Positions 46,814 through 59,010 are shown, counted from the first letter of the stretch. The stretch is 64,000 nucleotides of DNA from Syncephalastrum monosporum B8922 (GCA_000697355.1 JNEN01001272.1:248001-312000); one strand, 5' to 3'. Numbers and translations are program-made. Notes: generated by a model not told the origin, from the letters alone.

Positions 46814-47922
46814 GTTTTGAAAAGTATAAAGAAGAAAAGAGAGAGGGAGAAAAAAAAACTTGAACGACGCGCGCAACGTTTAAAGAAGAAAATTTTTTCG
46901 TTTTCCTTTTTAGGACCGACGACTCTATTTTCCATCCAATGGCAGCATGGTATGCGCTCCACTAGCACATTGGTGCGCCCCCTCAACCCTTATGATTCGT
47001 GCAGGTTTTTTAAAACCTAAACTGCCTCTTAAAAACGCATCGTTTGGCAGGTTGTGTCGGATGACGTATATGCTTTTCTTGACAGCGCCGCATATTACGT
47101 GTGCAAGTTTGAGGGAATAAAAAAAAAAGTTTTTACTTATGCAACAGCCAGGCATTTTTAGAGAGCCGAGCGCCGGACCACTTCACATGTGGTTGAGCCA
47201 CGCCACATACAATGGCATTGGAAACAGAGAGTATATCTTAATGGAGTTACACGCTCTCAGAGAGAACGCACGACTCGAATCGACACCCTTCCATCCAACA
47301 CTGTCCCTTTTAATTTCATGAATGTCACTGAAAGAGCTAGCCAACGTGGCAAGATCTGGGTATCGGCATCATCCTCGGATACAGAATCAAAAATGAAGAC
47401 ATTCTACTTGACAGCGCGAGAGACAGAGACAGAGAACCATGTCATCTATTGCATTCCAGCTCTTGCATGAATAAGAAATGTAAAATGGGATTTTCCACTT
47501 TCGCCGCGTTGGGTGCACACATCCAAGTCACAGCCGCGGCAGGATGTCTTATAAGGTTAGAGTAAAATACTTTGTCATATAGCACCTGCAATTCGATTTT
47601 CTTTGAGCTATCCGCATATTGCAGCTCTGGTTCATGCAACTCGGCAAAATGCAACCACAAAAGCCTCAGGTCATCACAGCTCGTGACGGGTGGTACGCTG
47701 ATAGAATAGATCCTAGGAAACAACAGTCTGTGGCATATGGTTCTGCACTCTATCACATTGCATATAGACCCATCGATCATGGTACGTTAGCAGATCCGTG
47801 GATACTACCTGGTTAATCACCGCGTACCCAGGGTAGAGATGATAGACTCTTCGCTCTAGATATAAATATCTCTTGATGATGGTTCTGCTAAAGCGTCATT
47901 ACGTCCTCTTTTCCATCCAATA
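46814..47922. other. Intergenic stretch of about 1.1 kb
   Basis: Divergent promoters of GIS2 (minus) and the His/Gly-rich gene (plus). Short frames on both strands show no family resemblance. The GIS2-proximal part is A/T-rich with a T-run on the minus strand. Confidence 0.5.
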
Positions 47923-48775
47923 ATGCTTCTCACGAAATCCCTTGCAATTGTTTTTGGAAGTCTTCCTGTTTTAACCCTCGCTGCCAGCCCGGTCGAAGCG
48001 AATGCGCAAAAAGCCGACATAGTGGAACCCGCTCAAACGTGAGTGTCCCTTTTTAACTTACAAGTGTTTAAATCCCTCGCTCTCTCTTGTCAGTGTCCAT
48101 GAAAGCTACTACCATGACGGCTACCATGGCGGTGGCGGACACCATGGCGGCGGATATCACGGTGGCGGTGGACATCATGGTGGCGGCTACCATGGCGGCG
48201 GCTACCATGGCGGCCACGGCGGCCACCATCACAAACGCGACGCGGGCAGCACGGCTGGTGTAACAATGCCATCGGAATCAGTGGAGAAAGCCCAAGCGTA
48301 AGGAGCACACTCTGTCTCCCAAACCATGCATTGGAAACTTCTCACATATGACATGCGTAGGGTGACCCCTTCTCAGCAAGAAGCTCAGCTCCAGGGACAC
48401 CGTCATCATCATCATCACCACCATCATGACCATGGTGACTACGAGGGTGGCTATTCGAAAGGTGGCGGGGGAGGCCATTGGTGGTGCCATGATTGTGGCG
48501 GTGGTGGCGGTGGTGGCGGTGGTGGCTACAAGAAGCACTGGAAGAAGCGTGCAGTCGCCGATGACGTGAAGCACGACGTCGAGGTATTCCGCGATGTATG
48601 CAACCGGCGTTACTGTGGAGGCGATGTGGACTGCGGCCGTATGATGTGCGACATTTATGCGCGTACCTATTCCCGCTACCTATGGATGTATGATATGATG
48701 TCTGTACCGATGCCTTGGGCGGGAGGTACACCCCTGCCTCCTTTGCCGCCTCTTCCTCCGCTTCCCTCCAAGTGA
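47923..48775 (+). CDS. Secreted His/Gly-rich protein with dibasic cleavage sites
   Basis: Not a family I recognise. Model: 47923-48038, 48094-48297, 48361-48775; 244 aa. Residues 1-20 form a signal peptide (SLAIVFGSLPVLTLAA). Three segments follow, separated by Kex2-like sites. Residues about 40-85 are tandem Tyr-His-Gly3-4 / His-His-Gly units; K86-R87 ends this block. Residues about 88-170 contain eight consecutive histidines (122-129), a WWCHDC centre and a 10-glycine run, ending in K168-K169-R170. Residues 171-244 are acidic then cysteine-bearing (CNRRYCGG, DCGRMMC), with a Pro-Leu-Pro tail. The His density suggests binding of copper, zinc or nickel, and the KR sites suggest processing into peptides. 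Both are inference. The frame is held by three spliced exons, so chance is unlikely. Confidence 0.75.
48109..48236 (+). repeat. Coding tandem repeat (His/Tyr-Gly units)
   Basis: Irregular repeats of CATGGCGGC/CATGGTGGC-type 9-12 base units encode the Tyr-His-Gly-Gly-Gly motif. Unit number is probably variable among strains because units are near-identical. Confidence 0.75.
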
Positions 48776-49148
48776 TCAGAAAGAGTGTGCTTCTGATGAT
48801 TTCATTTATGTCTTGTTTTGAAAATACATCATGCTTTTATGTTGAAAGGACACAGAAAGAAACGGATTTAGAAGCGTGGGTGAATTTACAATGCTGTGAT
48901 TGGGTGCGTGTGCATGTGCTTGTTGTCAAGATAGGGGTCACATGGGACAGCTCATTCTATATCGGCCTTTTGATAAAGAAAGCAGAACGTGTATATCTTG
49001 GTTGATGTAACCCGTGGGAACGTTTTGAGACAAGCCAAAATAAGTGTGATGCAGCCAACTTTATCATCGTACATACGCCACGTCTCTTCATATTTCATTT
49101 CTTTGCCCTTCTCTTTCTTCCTTTTTTGATACTTCTGGTAGAAATATC

Positions 49149-50647
49149 ATGCTTGACGAAGAACTTCGTGAGTAGGACTACTTATTGCATCCAAAAGAAG
49201 AAGAACGACTTTAATAATGCGACTGGGATAGCACAGCAGCGCCGCTATACGCCAAAAAAGAATGAAAACTATGAGGTGGAAGAGCCGATATCGTCCACGA
49301 AAAGCTTCGTGGCAGGACTTGTAGGAGGTATACTTTTGAAAAGCCGTTGAAGCGACGACCCTAACACTTGGGGATGCACTGATCTGTAGGTCTTGCTGGT
49401 CTGGCTGTAGGACACCCATTCGGTAAGTATTCGGAGAGAGAGAAAGAACTTTGCAAAAAGAGCACGTACCATAACATATGTTGTATGATTCTGACCCCCT
49501 TTTTAATGGTAGACACAAGTAAGCTCTAGCATTGCCTGGCTCCTCTGATCAGTATATATGACTGCTGAACACCATGCATCTAGTCAAAGTCCGTCTGCAA
49601 GGACGTGATACCCGGTACAAAGGCACATTCAACTGTTTTATAACCACCCTGCGCAACGAAAAGGTAAGTTCAGGTCGTGTGAAATAAAGGAAGCTAACAG
49701 ATATATGTACCAGATTCACGGATTATATAAAGGCATGGTAAGCCCAAATCAACTGGCGCGCGCAACAATAAAAACAGATGGATGGTAGTCTAACACCATT
49801 CTATTTATACGTATACAGGGATCGCCGGCGGTACGTACCACATTCCCGATCTTGCGTTTTATATCATTTATATCCCACGCCTTATCAGGAAACACCTTTC
49901 TCTCTTCCTTTTCTTTCTTCTATGTTTGGGCTGACAGCGCAGATGTGTGTATAGGCAGGCGTCGCCGTGGTCAATGCTCTCGTGTTTGGGTCGTTCAACT
50001 GGATCCTGCAGCTCCAAGATCCGTCCCTGGCACCTCAGGCACAACCGCTCCAGCACATTTTCGTGGCAGGCCTGGGGGCGGGCATCATCACAAGGTATAT
50101 AAAAACTATGAGAGAATGCCTTCAATTGATCTTTCATCCAAATAGCCTTGTTACATGTCCGATGGAACTCGTCAAGGTGCAGTTGCAGCAAAATAACTTT
50201 TATAAAGGGCCGATCGACTGCTTACGACACATGATCCGGACCCGCCGCTGTTTTACGGGCCTGGCACCCACCGTGATGCGTGAATTGAGCTTTGGGCCCT
50301 ATTTTGTCGCATACGAGGTCGTCACACGCTCGTTCATGAGCGACACGTCCGGGCTGGGCGTCATCTTTGCGGGCGGTTTGGCCGGCATCGCAGCATGGTG
50401 CTCCACTTACCCAGCCGACGTGATCAAGACGCGGATCCAGACTGAGCCGTCCCAATACCGCCAGGGTATGATGGCCGCCTTCAAGGAGTGCTATCGAAAA
50501 GAAGGACCTTCTGTCTTTGTACGAGGCTTGACGCCAACGCTGTTGCGTGCATTCCCATCCAACGCGGCGACGTTTTTTGCCTACACGTGGACGATGGATA
50601 TCTTGTCTAGGAACTATGAGGAAGCCAAGGTAGCGGCTGTTTTGTAG
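49149..50647 (+). CDS. Mitochondrial carrier (SLC25 family), carnitine/basic amino acid subgroup-like
   Basis: Inner-membrane solute exchanger. Model: 49149-49167, 49232-49327, 49390-49422, 49513-49518, 49584-49663, 49714-49737, 49819-49830, 49955-50094, 50146-50647; 303 aa, the standard length. Three carrier repeats are intact with signatures PFDTIK (48-53), PMELVK (142-147) and PADVIK (226-231). The first is assembled from three exons, including one of 6 nt (ACACAA). GLYKGMGSPAAGVAVVNA needs exons of 24 and 12 nt. With these tiny exons the product matches the family without gaps. PMELVKVQLQ and the SPAAGVAVVNA loop point to the SLC25A20/A29/A45/ORT group, but the substrate is not certain. 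The 5' end (exon 1, 19 nt) is the least certain part. It is convergent with Lon (165 bp). Confidence 0.9.
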
Positions 50648-50812
50648 AAATAATATTCTTTTATACTGCAAGGAAAGAGAGTCGCTGCTATCGAAGAATT
50701 GACTCGGAATCCATATCTCTATTATGGGACTATGTTACAGAAAGGGGTGGATAGAAAAGAGAGAAGAGAAGAATAGAAGATGAAAACATAAAGACCAGAT
50801 CGACAGTTCGAT

Positions 50813-53800
50813 TTAATGCACGGTCTCGCCTTCCTTGACCTTGTCCAGTTTGCTCATGTCCTCCTCAGGCAGCTGGTGGAGCCAGGCGGTCTCGGCGTGT
50901 TGCTTGTCAAGGTCACCAAAGCAGATCTTGAAAACCTCGTCATAGGTGTCAACGGGGATGCCCGTCATGCCTTCCTTGACGTGGTCAGGCAGCTCGTCCC
51001 AGTCCGCCTGATTATCCTTGGGGAAAAGAATGGTGTTGACATTGGAGCGCTTAGCGGCAATCGTCTTTTCCTTGAGGCCGCCGATCTGGAGCACCTTGCC
51101 GGTAACAGTCAGCTCGCCTGTCATAGCCACGTTAGGGTTGACAGGCTGATCGAGCGCCAGCGAGATGAGCGAGGTGGCCATGGTGATGCCAGCCGAAGGG
51201 CCGTCCTTGGGAACGGCGCCCGCCGGGCAATGCAGGTGCACCTGCGCCTTGTCAAAGAAGCGGTTCTTCGGGAAGCGATTGGCCATCAGGGACTTGGCAA
51301 AAGTGTAAGCGATGCTCGTGGATTCTTTCATGACATCGCCGAGCTGGCCAGTCTTGGCCAGGTGCGGCGTCGACTTGGGCGTCAAGGATGATTCGAGCAC
51401 GGATTCAATGTACAAGGATGAACCACCTGACAGAAATAAAAATCAGTCATGACAGGTAATGGTATTATAATGATACTTACCCATGCTCGTCCAAGCGAGA
51501 CCCATCACCACGCCAGGTGGCGTCTTCTCGTACAAACGATCGGAAGTGAAGACGGGTGGGCCGACGTAGCTCTTGAGGTTATCTGGCGAGACCTCTATCT
51601 TGATGTCCTCCGGGACCTCGAGCGGCTTGCGCTCGCTGTGGGTCTTTTCTTGACCGGGCTCCTTCTTATTCGAAGCTGTCTCGGCTGCGACCGGGTCGTT
51701 TGAGCGTTTGTCGTGCTCGAGCACCTTGGGCGAGTCGCCCTCCTGCTGCTCAAACTTGTCCTCGCCCACCTTTTGGACGACCTTGTAAGCCGCCTTGCGG
51801 TAGACCTTGTCAATCTGCTTCTTGAGATTGCGCACGCCACTCTCGCGGCAATAATTCTTGATCAAGACTTCGACGGCCTCCTTGGTCAGGTCGACATTGA
51901 CGTTCTCGAGACCGGCCGCGATCTTGGCTGCCGGCGCCAAGTACTTGCTCGCAATCGCCTCCTTTTCCTCCGCGACGTAGCCCGAGAGTTGGATGACCTC
52001 CATACGGTCCAAAAGCGGGCCGGGGATGGTGTCAAGCACGTTGGCGGTGCAGACAAAGAGGACCTTGGACAAGTCAACCGGAACGTCCATGTAATGGTCG
52101 AGGAAGCTGCTGTTCTGCTCCGGGTCGAGCAGCTCGAGCAAGGCGGAGGATGGATCACCCTGGTGGCCACGGCCAATCTTGTCAATCTCGTCAATCAGTA
52201 TCAGCGGGTTCTCAGTCTGGACTTTCTTAAGAGCCTGAATGACTTTGCCAGGCATGGCACCGACATAGGTCCGGCGATGGCCCTTGATTTCGGCCACGTC
52301 CGTCAAACCGCCGACCGAGAAGCGGTAGAACTCGCGGTCAAGCGCGCGGGCAATGCTCTTGCCGATCGACGTCTTGCCGACACCAGGCGGGCCTGAGAGA
52401 CAGAGGATCTTGCCTTCCACGGTGCCGCGCAGCTTGCCGACCGCAATGAATTCGAGAATGCGGTCCTTGACGTCCTGCAGACCGTAGTGGTCCTCGTCGA
52501 GGACATTTCTCGCATGCAAGATATTGTAGTTTTCGCGCGAGCGCTGGCCCCACGGAATCTGGGTAATCCAATCGAGGTAGTTGCGGGTCACGTTGAACTC
52601 GGATGCGGCAGGTTCGAGATGGGCGAGTTTGTTAATTTCCTGCAGCCGGTTATCAATATCAATGTACATAGCGATTGCCGTAAATAATCGTTTTTTACCT
52701 CATCAAAGACTTTTTGGACGGCCTGTGGCATGGCGAGCTTCTTGGCTTTCTCCTTGAAATCCTCGACGAGTTTGTCCTTGCCGTCGCTCTCGATACCCAA
52801 TTCTTTTTTGATGCCCTTGAGCTGCTCCATCAGGTAGTAATCGCGCTGACGCTTGGCAATCTTGCTCTCGACTTCCTTGGAGATCTTATTTTGAAGCTGG
52901 GCGTTCATGAGCTCTTTTTTGAGCACCAAGAGGGCCTTTTGCAGACGTTCCTCGACCGGCAGAGTCTCGAGGACATCTTGGAGTTCCTCAGGTTCGCCTG
53001 CCGAGACAGCCGCGGCGAAATCAGCCAGTTTGCCGGGCTCCTCAAACACGTTGCCAGCGGACTGCGACATGGAAAACGAGGCGATCTGGTCACGGAAGAG
53101 TGGGTTGAGCGAAGCAATGTCCTTGAAGACCGAGACAATCTCGGACGTCACGGCCTTGACAGTCTGGTTCTTCTTGGAGTAGGGCGGCTCCTCGAGATTG
53201 ACGACGTTGGCGAGCGAGACGTTGCCCTCTTCGGCGAGGAACGCGGTCGCGTAGGTGCTTTCTTTCTTGTCAGTCTTGACATCGCCTTCCAATTCTGTTG
53301 TTTCTGGAGTGAATGACGGATCAAAGTAGGTTGTTTCTGATTTACCATCATGGGTCAGCGTCTCCTGCTTGATTTCTTCCGTGACCTTGGCTTGCGTGGC
53401 GGATGCGACGGGGTCGCCCGTGCGATGGGCGGCAGGCGGCAGGATGTCGGTAATCTCGATACGGCGGTGCGGGTAGAGCACAGCTGTCAGGCCAGCCGAG
53501 CCGTCCTGTTGCTGTTGCTTGCCGTCTTTGCCAGACCCCATCGAAGCCGGGAAGACACTCGTGATCTGAGCAAAGACACCGACCTTGTGGACTTGGTTGA
53601 TGTCGGTAACGGTATCCACGTCGAGGTTCTCATCTTTCAGAAGGAACGCACCCACGTACGGTTGGCCACGCTTCAAAAGTTCCTTAATGGCGGCTGTGAC
53701 ATGCGGATCCTTGACAACCACAGCCTTGTAGAAGCCCGGGAAAAGCGGTCGCTTGGCAATGGGCACAGCCAACACTTGCGGGTATACCTCCGGGACCGAA

Positions 53801-54225
53801 GGCTTTTGCAGTTGACTGTCAATCACGTTGAAGGCGGCGCGCTTGCCATCGTCGCCTGCTCCGCCATTGCCCTCGTCCCCATGACGGCCATGACCATCAT
53901 TGTTGTCATTACCGGACGCACCCCCTGCTGCGTCGCCGCTTTCACCGTGGCCGCCGTCAAAGTCATCCGGATCGCGTTCGTGAAGACGCATCGTCGAAGC
54001 CTTCCGGGCCGAGATGGGCTGCAGCGTCACGAGGACCGAGCGCGACTGGCGTAGGGATCGCGCCAGCGCTTGCCCACCCCAGAGGGTCACGGGTGACGCG
54101 GCCGATGCCGAGGTGGAGAATGCGCGTGGCGCACCGGGCTGAGGAGCAGCATGAAGCTGAGAGAGGATGGACTGGTTGAGCTTGTTACGTGGTATGGTCC
54201 TGGCAACATGCACGAGAAACGACAT
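50813..54225 (-). CDS. PIM1: Mitochondrial Lon protease (PIM1 type)
   Basis: ATP-dependent serine protease that clears damaged matrix proteins and helps maintain mtDNA. Model: complement of 50813-51426, 51481-52639, 52699-54225; 1099 aa (yeast Pim1 is 1133). An Arg-rich presequence ([10 protein letters not shown]) is followed by a low-complexity acidic/Gly/Asn segment. The substrate-binding LON domain starts near [20 protein letters not shown] and contains a long charged insertion, as in fungal Lons. The AAA+ module has Walker A GPPGVGKT (592-599) and Walker B LILIDEID. The peptidase domain has the catalytic serine S973 in KDGPSAG and lysine K1016 in IGGLKEK. Both introns are GT-AG and in phase. 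A charged Lys/Glu stretch separates the AAA+ and peptidase parts, as is usual in fungi. Confidence 0.97.
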
Positions 54226-55932
54226 GGCGGCGATTTGTCAGCAGACCGAAAAGGCGTCTATATCGTTTGCAAGGTGCACCTTGCATGATCCCGTCGCTCT
54301 GTTGTTTTCTCTGCTTTCACGCTCCGATATAAAAAGAATGTACTCGAAAGAATTCATTGGTGGGCCTTCAATCATGTATTCTTTGCCCGTGTTAATATAC
54401 CACGTAAAATGTCACCCCGGTGCTTTTTCACTATAGCTGCCTTGTTCTCTCTTTTCATTAATTGTACTGGTATCCTTATATTTCTTCCTGGACTACTAGC
54501 TGAAGTCACTTTAAATACTTGTTAATTTACTTTCTTCCCAATAATGTGTATATTGACCTTCACACAAAGAAGATCCGCTGTCGTATCTGTAAAGCGTACT
54601 TGAGCATAGACTTTGCGGTTGGCGACGACAAACGACAATGCCTCCAGAATATTCCCTTTATACGCGTAAAACTTTTGCTGAGGCAACATCTAGAGACGAA
54701 GAAATTGAGAAAACCGAATTATTGCGTGCACTAAGAGCTGAAGTATATAGCACGTACATGAAAGGTTATGCCTATGATGGCACTAGTAAAGCGAGTGTAT
54801 GCAATCATGGGCTAGAGCGTGGTTGCGATTGCGCCGCTTGCGATACGTGTCCTTTGCGGCTTTCAGTGCTTGGGGCTCTTTTGGGTCCGAACTCAGCCTG
54901 GCTATCGAACACAAGGCATGCAAGTGGGTGACAACGGATGACAGCAATACCCTATCTGGTCAGCAATAAATCTCACCACCAGTTACATCAAAATCCCTCC
55001 AATCAGGCTAGAGGCGTGGTTTTCTAAATCGACAACTGTCAAAGATAAGCAATATACTGACTTTCTTATAGACTGGTCGTGTATGAGCAAGCTTGAACTG
55101 ATGATGACATGTGGGAAGGTTTAAAACGCAGCACGCGTCAATGCAGACTATGACCACCTTCGCCGTGTCCATATATACGGGATGAGGGGTATTATTGTCG
55201 TCGGCCTTTCTGCGTTGTAGTAGAGAGCATGGATGCCCTGAAGGCATGCTGATGGAAGAAAAGCGTGCGTCGCAGGCAGTATGGAATCACTCCAACATTT
55301 GCTTTCGAGATAGATAATCCAATTCAACATTACAAAGGCGTCTAATCACCATAGTCACTTGTTCCCTTATATAAACTACTTGCATTGTATATATAAGCGA
55401 CATTTATATATCTTCAGATGACTATGGAGAGATTTGTAGATGCATCGCCGCCTAATAGCAACAATAAAGGTAAAGAAGCTCTGTGCCGCAGCTTAGGTTC
55501 ATATCAATATTTGGACCAAAGTGAATAGACCGAGCTTGGAATATCCACTTAAAACGACAGTGTCCTTTGGGCCCAGTCACGTACTAATGAACTAAAACCA
55601 TGAACAGTAAGTGTATGATAGCGACCAATGACATCGATAAGACTTAAAACAAACACTCGGCATATGACTCGAAGTGCTTTATATGTTCGGATATCATAAT
55701 GTGTATCTGAAAAGGTGCACGACAAAATGCATGAGGAGGGAAGCAAAGACTTTCTGCTTTTTAACAATCTGAGACACTTTTGTCTGCTTCGCAAAACTTA
55801 AAGTAGTTACAGGGTGGAATTATTTTATATGTAGGATTTCCAAAAAAGTGAACGAGAAAAAAAGCAAAGGGAAAAAAAAAAAAAACGGAAAAAGACAATA
55901 TGCAAAAAGAAAGGAAGATGTTTGTTTTGTCT
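54226..55932. other. Intergenic stretch with one weak open frame
   Basis: Contains the Lon promoter at the left and the chitin synthase 3' UTR at the right. The only frame worth noting is 54638-54931 (listed separately). TA-rich sequence occurs near 55370-55420. No RNA gene or repeat is recognised. Confidence 0.5.
54638..54931 (+). CDS. Doubtful small open frame (97 codons)
   Basis: From an ATG at 54638 the frame encodes a plausible-looking hydrophilic N-terminus (MPPEYSLYTRKTF, then EEIEKTELLRALRAEVYS) and a Cys-rich middle (CDCAACDTC). Composition is more protein-like than its surroundings. No family is recognised, and the last third looks random, so it may be one exon of a small gene or a decayed fragment. 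Kept only as a candidate. Confidence 0.2.
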   Translation: MPPEYSLYTRKTFAEATSRDEEIEKTELLRALRAEVYSTYMKGYAYDGTSKASVCNHGLERGCDCAACDTCPLRLSVLGALLGPNSAWLSNTRHASG

Positions 55933-58852
55933 CTATCGTTTGAATATCTTGAAGACCATGTAAAGAATGGAACCGATGAATCGAATGGCGGACAGACCCG
56001 CGACCGACCAGAGGATGAAACCAAGGTAGTATGTGCTGCGTTCTTGGTATGTGCCGAACCACTGGAAGATTTGGCCGTTGGTGATGACGGCTACCAGAGC
56101 CATATTCGAAATCACCCAGCACAGGACGAGTCGTGTACGGAAAGCCTTGTAGTAATCCTCCTGCTTGGTCTTGGCATCGCGCTTTTCGTGGACAGGCTCG
56201 ACCACCTTTTTGAGCTCGAGGCAGGCCTCGTCCCACTGCTCATTCAGATCCTTCTCTTCCGTCGGCACTTCAACTTCCACGTGGTGCTCGCCATCTTTGC
56301 CCTTTTTGGTCTTCACCACACCGAGGTCAGTGGATACCGAGTTGTCACCCTTCGTACCCCATGACACATCGTGTGTGTTGCAGAAAGCGTAAATGTTGAG
56401 CACGTTGATGTAGCTTGGCGACATGAAGATCTAAAATATTATCATGAGTGTACAGAACGCAGCAAGAATTATGATCCACTTACGTATTGGATGAACGAGG
56501 TAAACATGTGCCAGGGGTCAAGGAACAAGAAACTTGCCAAAAAGTAAATGACATAGGTCGAGATGATAGCCACAATGACATCGCGGAATGCGCTCTGCTT
56601 GATCAAGGCCATAAACATATCGTCGGATTGCTGTGCTTCGGTGACAGCCGTATCAACGCCCACGTAGGTGATCCACACCGTGCAGAACATGATGTACACC
56701 ATCAGAAGCGCAAAGAAGACCATACTTAGTGTATACGCCCATCTGAAACCTTGTGGGCGATTACCCATGGCAATCAAGAATTGGATGACGAGGAGGAGAA
56801 CGTAGACATAATTGAACGAGATATGGAGGTAGGTAGCGATCTGGGCGGAGAATGGCTTGGGGTCGAGGTAGTCCGACTCCATAGAGGTAGTCATGATATA
56901 GAAGGTGAGATAGAAATTGCCCTAAGCCGAATCGCGTTAGCATGCTTTGTTAACATTCACGTTCACGTCCACGCCACTTACAATGGCGAACCAAGAGAAG
57001 ATGAGCTGGTAGGTTTGATAGATGCTCTGAAGAGTGAAGCCAATCTTGCGGAGGAAAAAGTGATCGGAGAGCCAGATCTTGCCGAAATGAACGAGAGCGT
57101 ACACACCCGCAAAGAAAGAACCATTGAGCCATCGACGACGCTGCGAGATGAACTCAGGGACGCTGTCCGGCACATCTGTCTCACCATAGGCGGTGTTGAC
57201 ATAGTGGAGGGTCCAGGAAGCGTGGCGTTTGGCGACGAGTTCGTAACAAAGGATACGATCCTCGGCGAGGTACATGTTGGCGGTGAAGATACCCGCATCG
57301 CTGCCGTGCATCTTTTCACCCAGGAAATACTTTTCGAGCGGGCCGGTGCCGTTCACGTCGTTCTGGAGGGCGGTGTAGCGGTACGCAGAGAAGGCACCAG
57401 GAAGCACAGAAATATAGCCAAAGACGGATTCGAGCGGTTTGTCGAGAATGTTGGACATCTTGTACTCAAAGTTCTGGGACGCAACGATCGGGTTGAGCAG
57501 CGCCACACCGGCCTTGCCTGTCATGGCACGAATCTCACCGCAGGCACCGGCGGTGTGCTTGTTGATATCGAACGCTTTCCAGAGATGATAGATTGAGGTA
57601 TGGCCAGGGCGGGTACCGACATCAATAAGAACGCAGACATGAGGGTTGATGAGGGGGCCAAAGGCCTGGAAGAACCATCGATGGGAGTTGATCTTCTTTG
57701 CATTCTTTTCTTTGAGACAGAACAGCATCTGGGTCGGCACAATACCCTTTTCAGAACCACGAAAGTTCATTTCGGGGTCGACGGACATTTGAGTTGTGTG
57801 CTACATGCAGAACAAGCAATAAATAAAAAAAAAAAAGAGGTAAGGTTTTTGACTTTTAAAAAGTGCAGCACGTGTCTCACTTGCCTCGTAAATATGGGCC
57901 GTGACAGGTTTGCCCTCGACGATATTTTTGGCGACACCTTCTTGGTAACAACCGAGCGTGGCAAGGACGGAGAGTGTGCGCGGATGGATCTTGGTACGGC
58001 CGTCGGACACGACGCAGACCACGACCTTTTGCCAGGCGTTCTCGCCCCACGTGTGGGAACGGGAGCGCGAGCAGAGGTGGGCAATGTTTTTCATGACACC
58101 GTGCAGGGTACGGCAGAAAAGTACCTCGTCTTCCTATTATCATGCGATGGGGGGGGGGCCGGTGAGACACATGCAAAAATGGCACTAAATGCAAAGGATC
58201 AGGGTTTCCAGTCTTACGTTGTACATAGTCAGCACAATGAAGAGCTCCGTCTGCCGGTTCATTGCTTGCTGGCGCAACGTGTAGTTTTGGCTCACAAAGT
58301 CCGCCGGGTCGCAGGTCGCAGCCGTGTATCGCATGTGGGTGAATTCGTGGTCTGTCTTGTTCGGCATCATGGCCAGGTACTTTGTGGGAACCGGGTTGTC
58401 CAGGATCAAATTACCGTCCTTGAGCTTGACCTTACGCACTACACCGAGTTGTGTCAGAGACCTTGTTCTTGCCTCTGATTTGCCCTCTCTCCTTTCTCTT
58501 TCTTACCTGTCTTGTACCGACGGGGCTGGCGACGCGGGGCCTCGCCATAGCGAACGCCACTTCCAGGTGAATCCGGGATGGGAGGCGCGACGAACTGAAC
58601 GCCGCCGCCGCCGCCCATGGTACGTGAGAAGGGCGAACGTGCGGTGGACGCCGAGTGCGGACTGGCAAGGAGGGGTAATTCACTGGTCTCAATGTGAGGC
58701 GTATCGTCCTGGTACGCCATGGGGTGGTTGCCTCGCATCATCTCAGGTTCATGTGCAAAGGATGTGTCCTGGAGAGGGTATTGCTCTGCGTAAGGGGGCA
58801 CGGCTGGCGGGGTGCCGGGAGACCGTGAATGATCAAAAGGAGGTTGATACAT
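55933..58852 (-). CDS. Chitin synthase (GT2, division I type)
   Basis: Polymerises N-acetylglucosamine into cell-wall chitin at the plasma membrane. Model: complement of 55933-56430, 56484-56921, 56982-57800, 57885-58133, 58218-58438, 58507-58852; 856 aa, normal for classes I-III. The Pro/Ser-rich N-terminus lacks a myosin domain. Catalytic landmarks are VVSDGRTKI (D233), [25 protein letters not shown], the EDR motif (452-454) and QRRRW (492-496), all intact. Six to seven membrane helices follow from about residue 498 to the end. Intron 3 uses a GC donor: 57885 to 57800 gives [12 protein letters not shown] as the family needs, and the donor reads GCAAGT. The start was moved from a non-ATG triplet to the ATG at 58852. 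Class I versus II needs a tree. Confidence 0.96.
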
Positions 58853-59010
58853 GGACACGGTTTGCCTCTGTAGAACAGATCAGATCAGATGAAATCATCT
58901 TCTTTTGTTTTGTTTTCTATGGCTACCTGAGGGCGATTGAAAGCAAAGAGATGCTAGAAAAGAGGAAGGAAGAGAGAACAGAGCTGCAAGGACGATGTGT
59001 GGCAACAGCG

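Noticed and set aside
51713..52396. Long plus-strand frames opposite Lon
   Set aside because: Antisense shadows of a highly conserved, G/C-rich coding exon.
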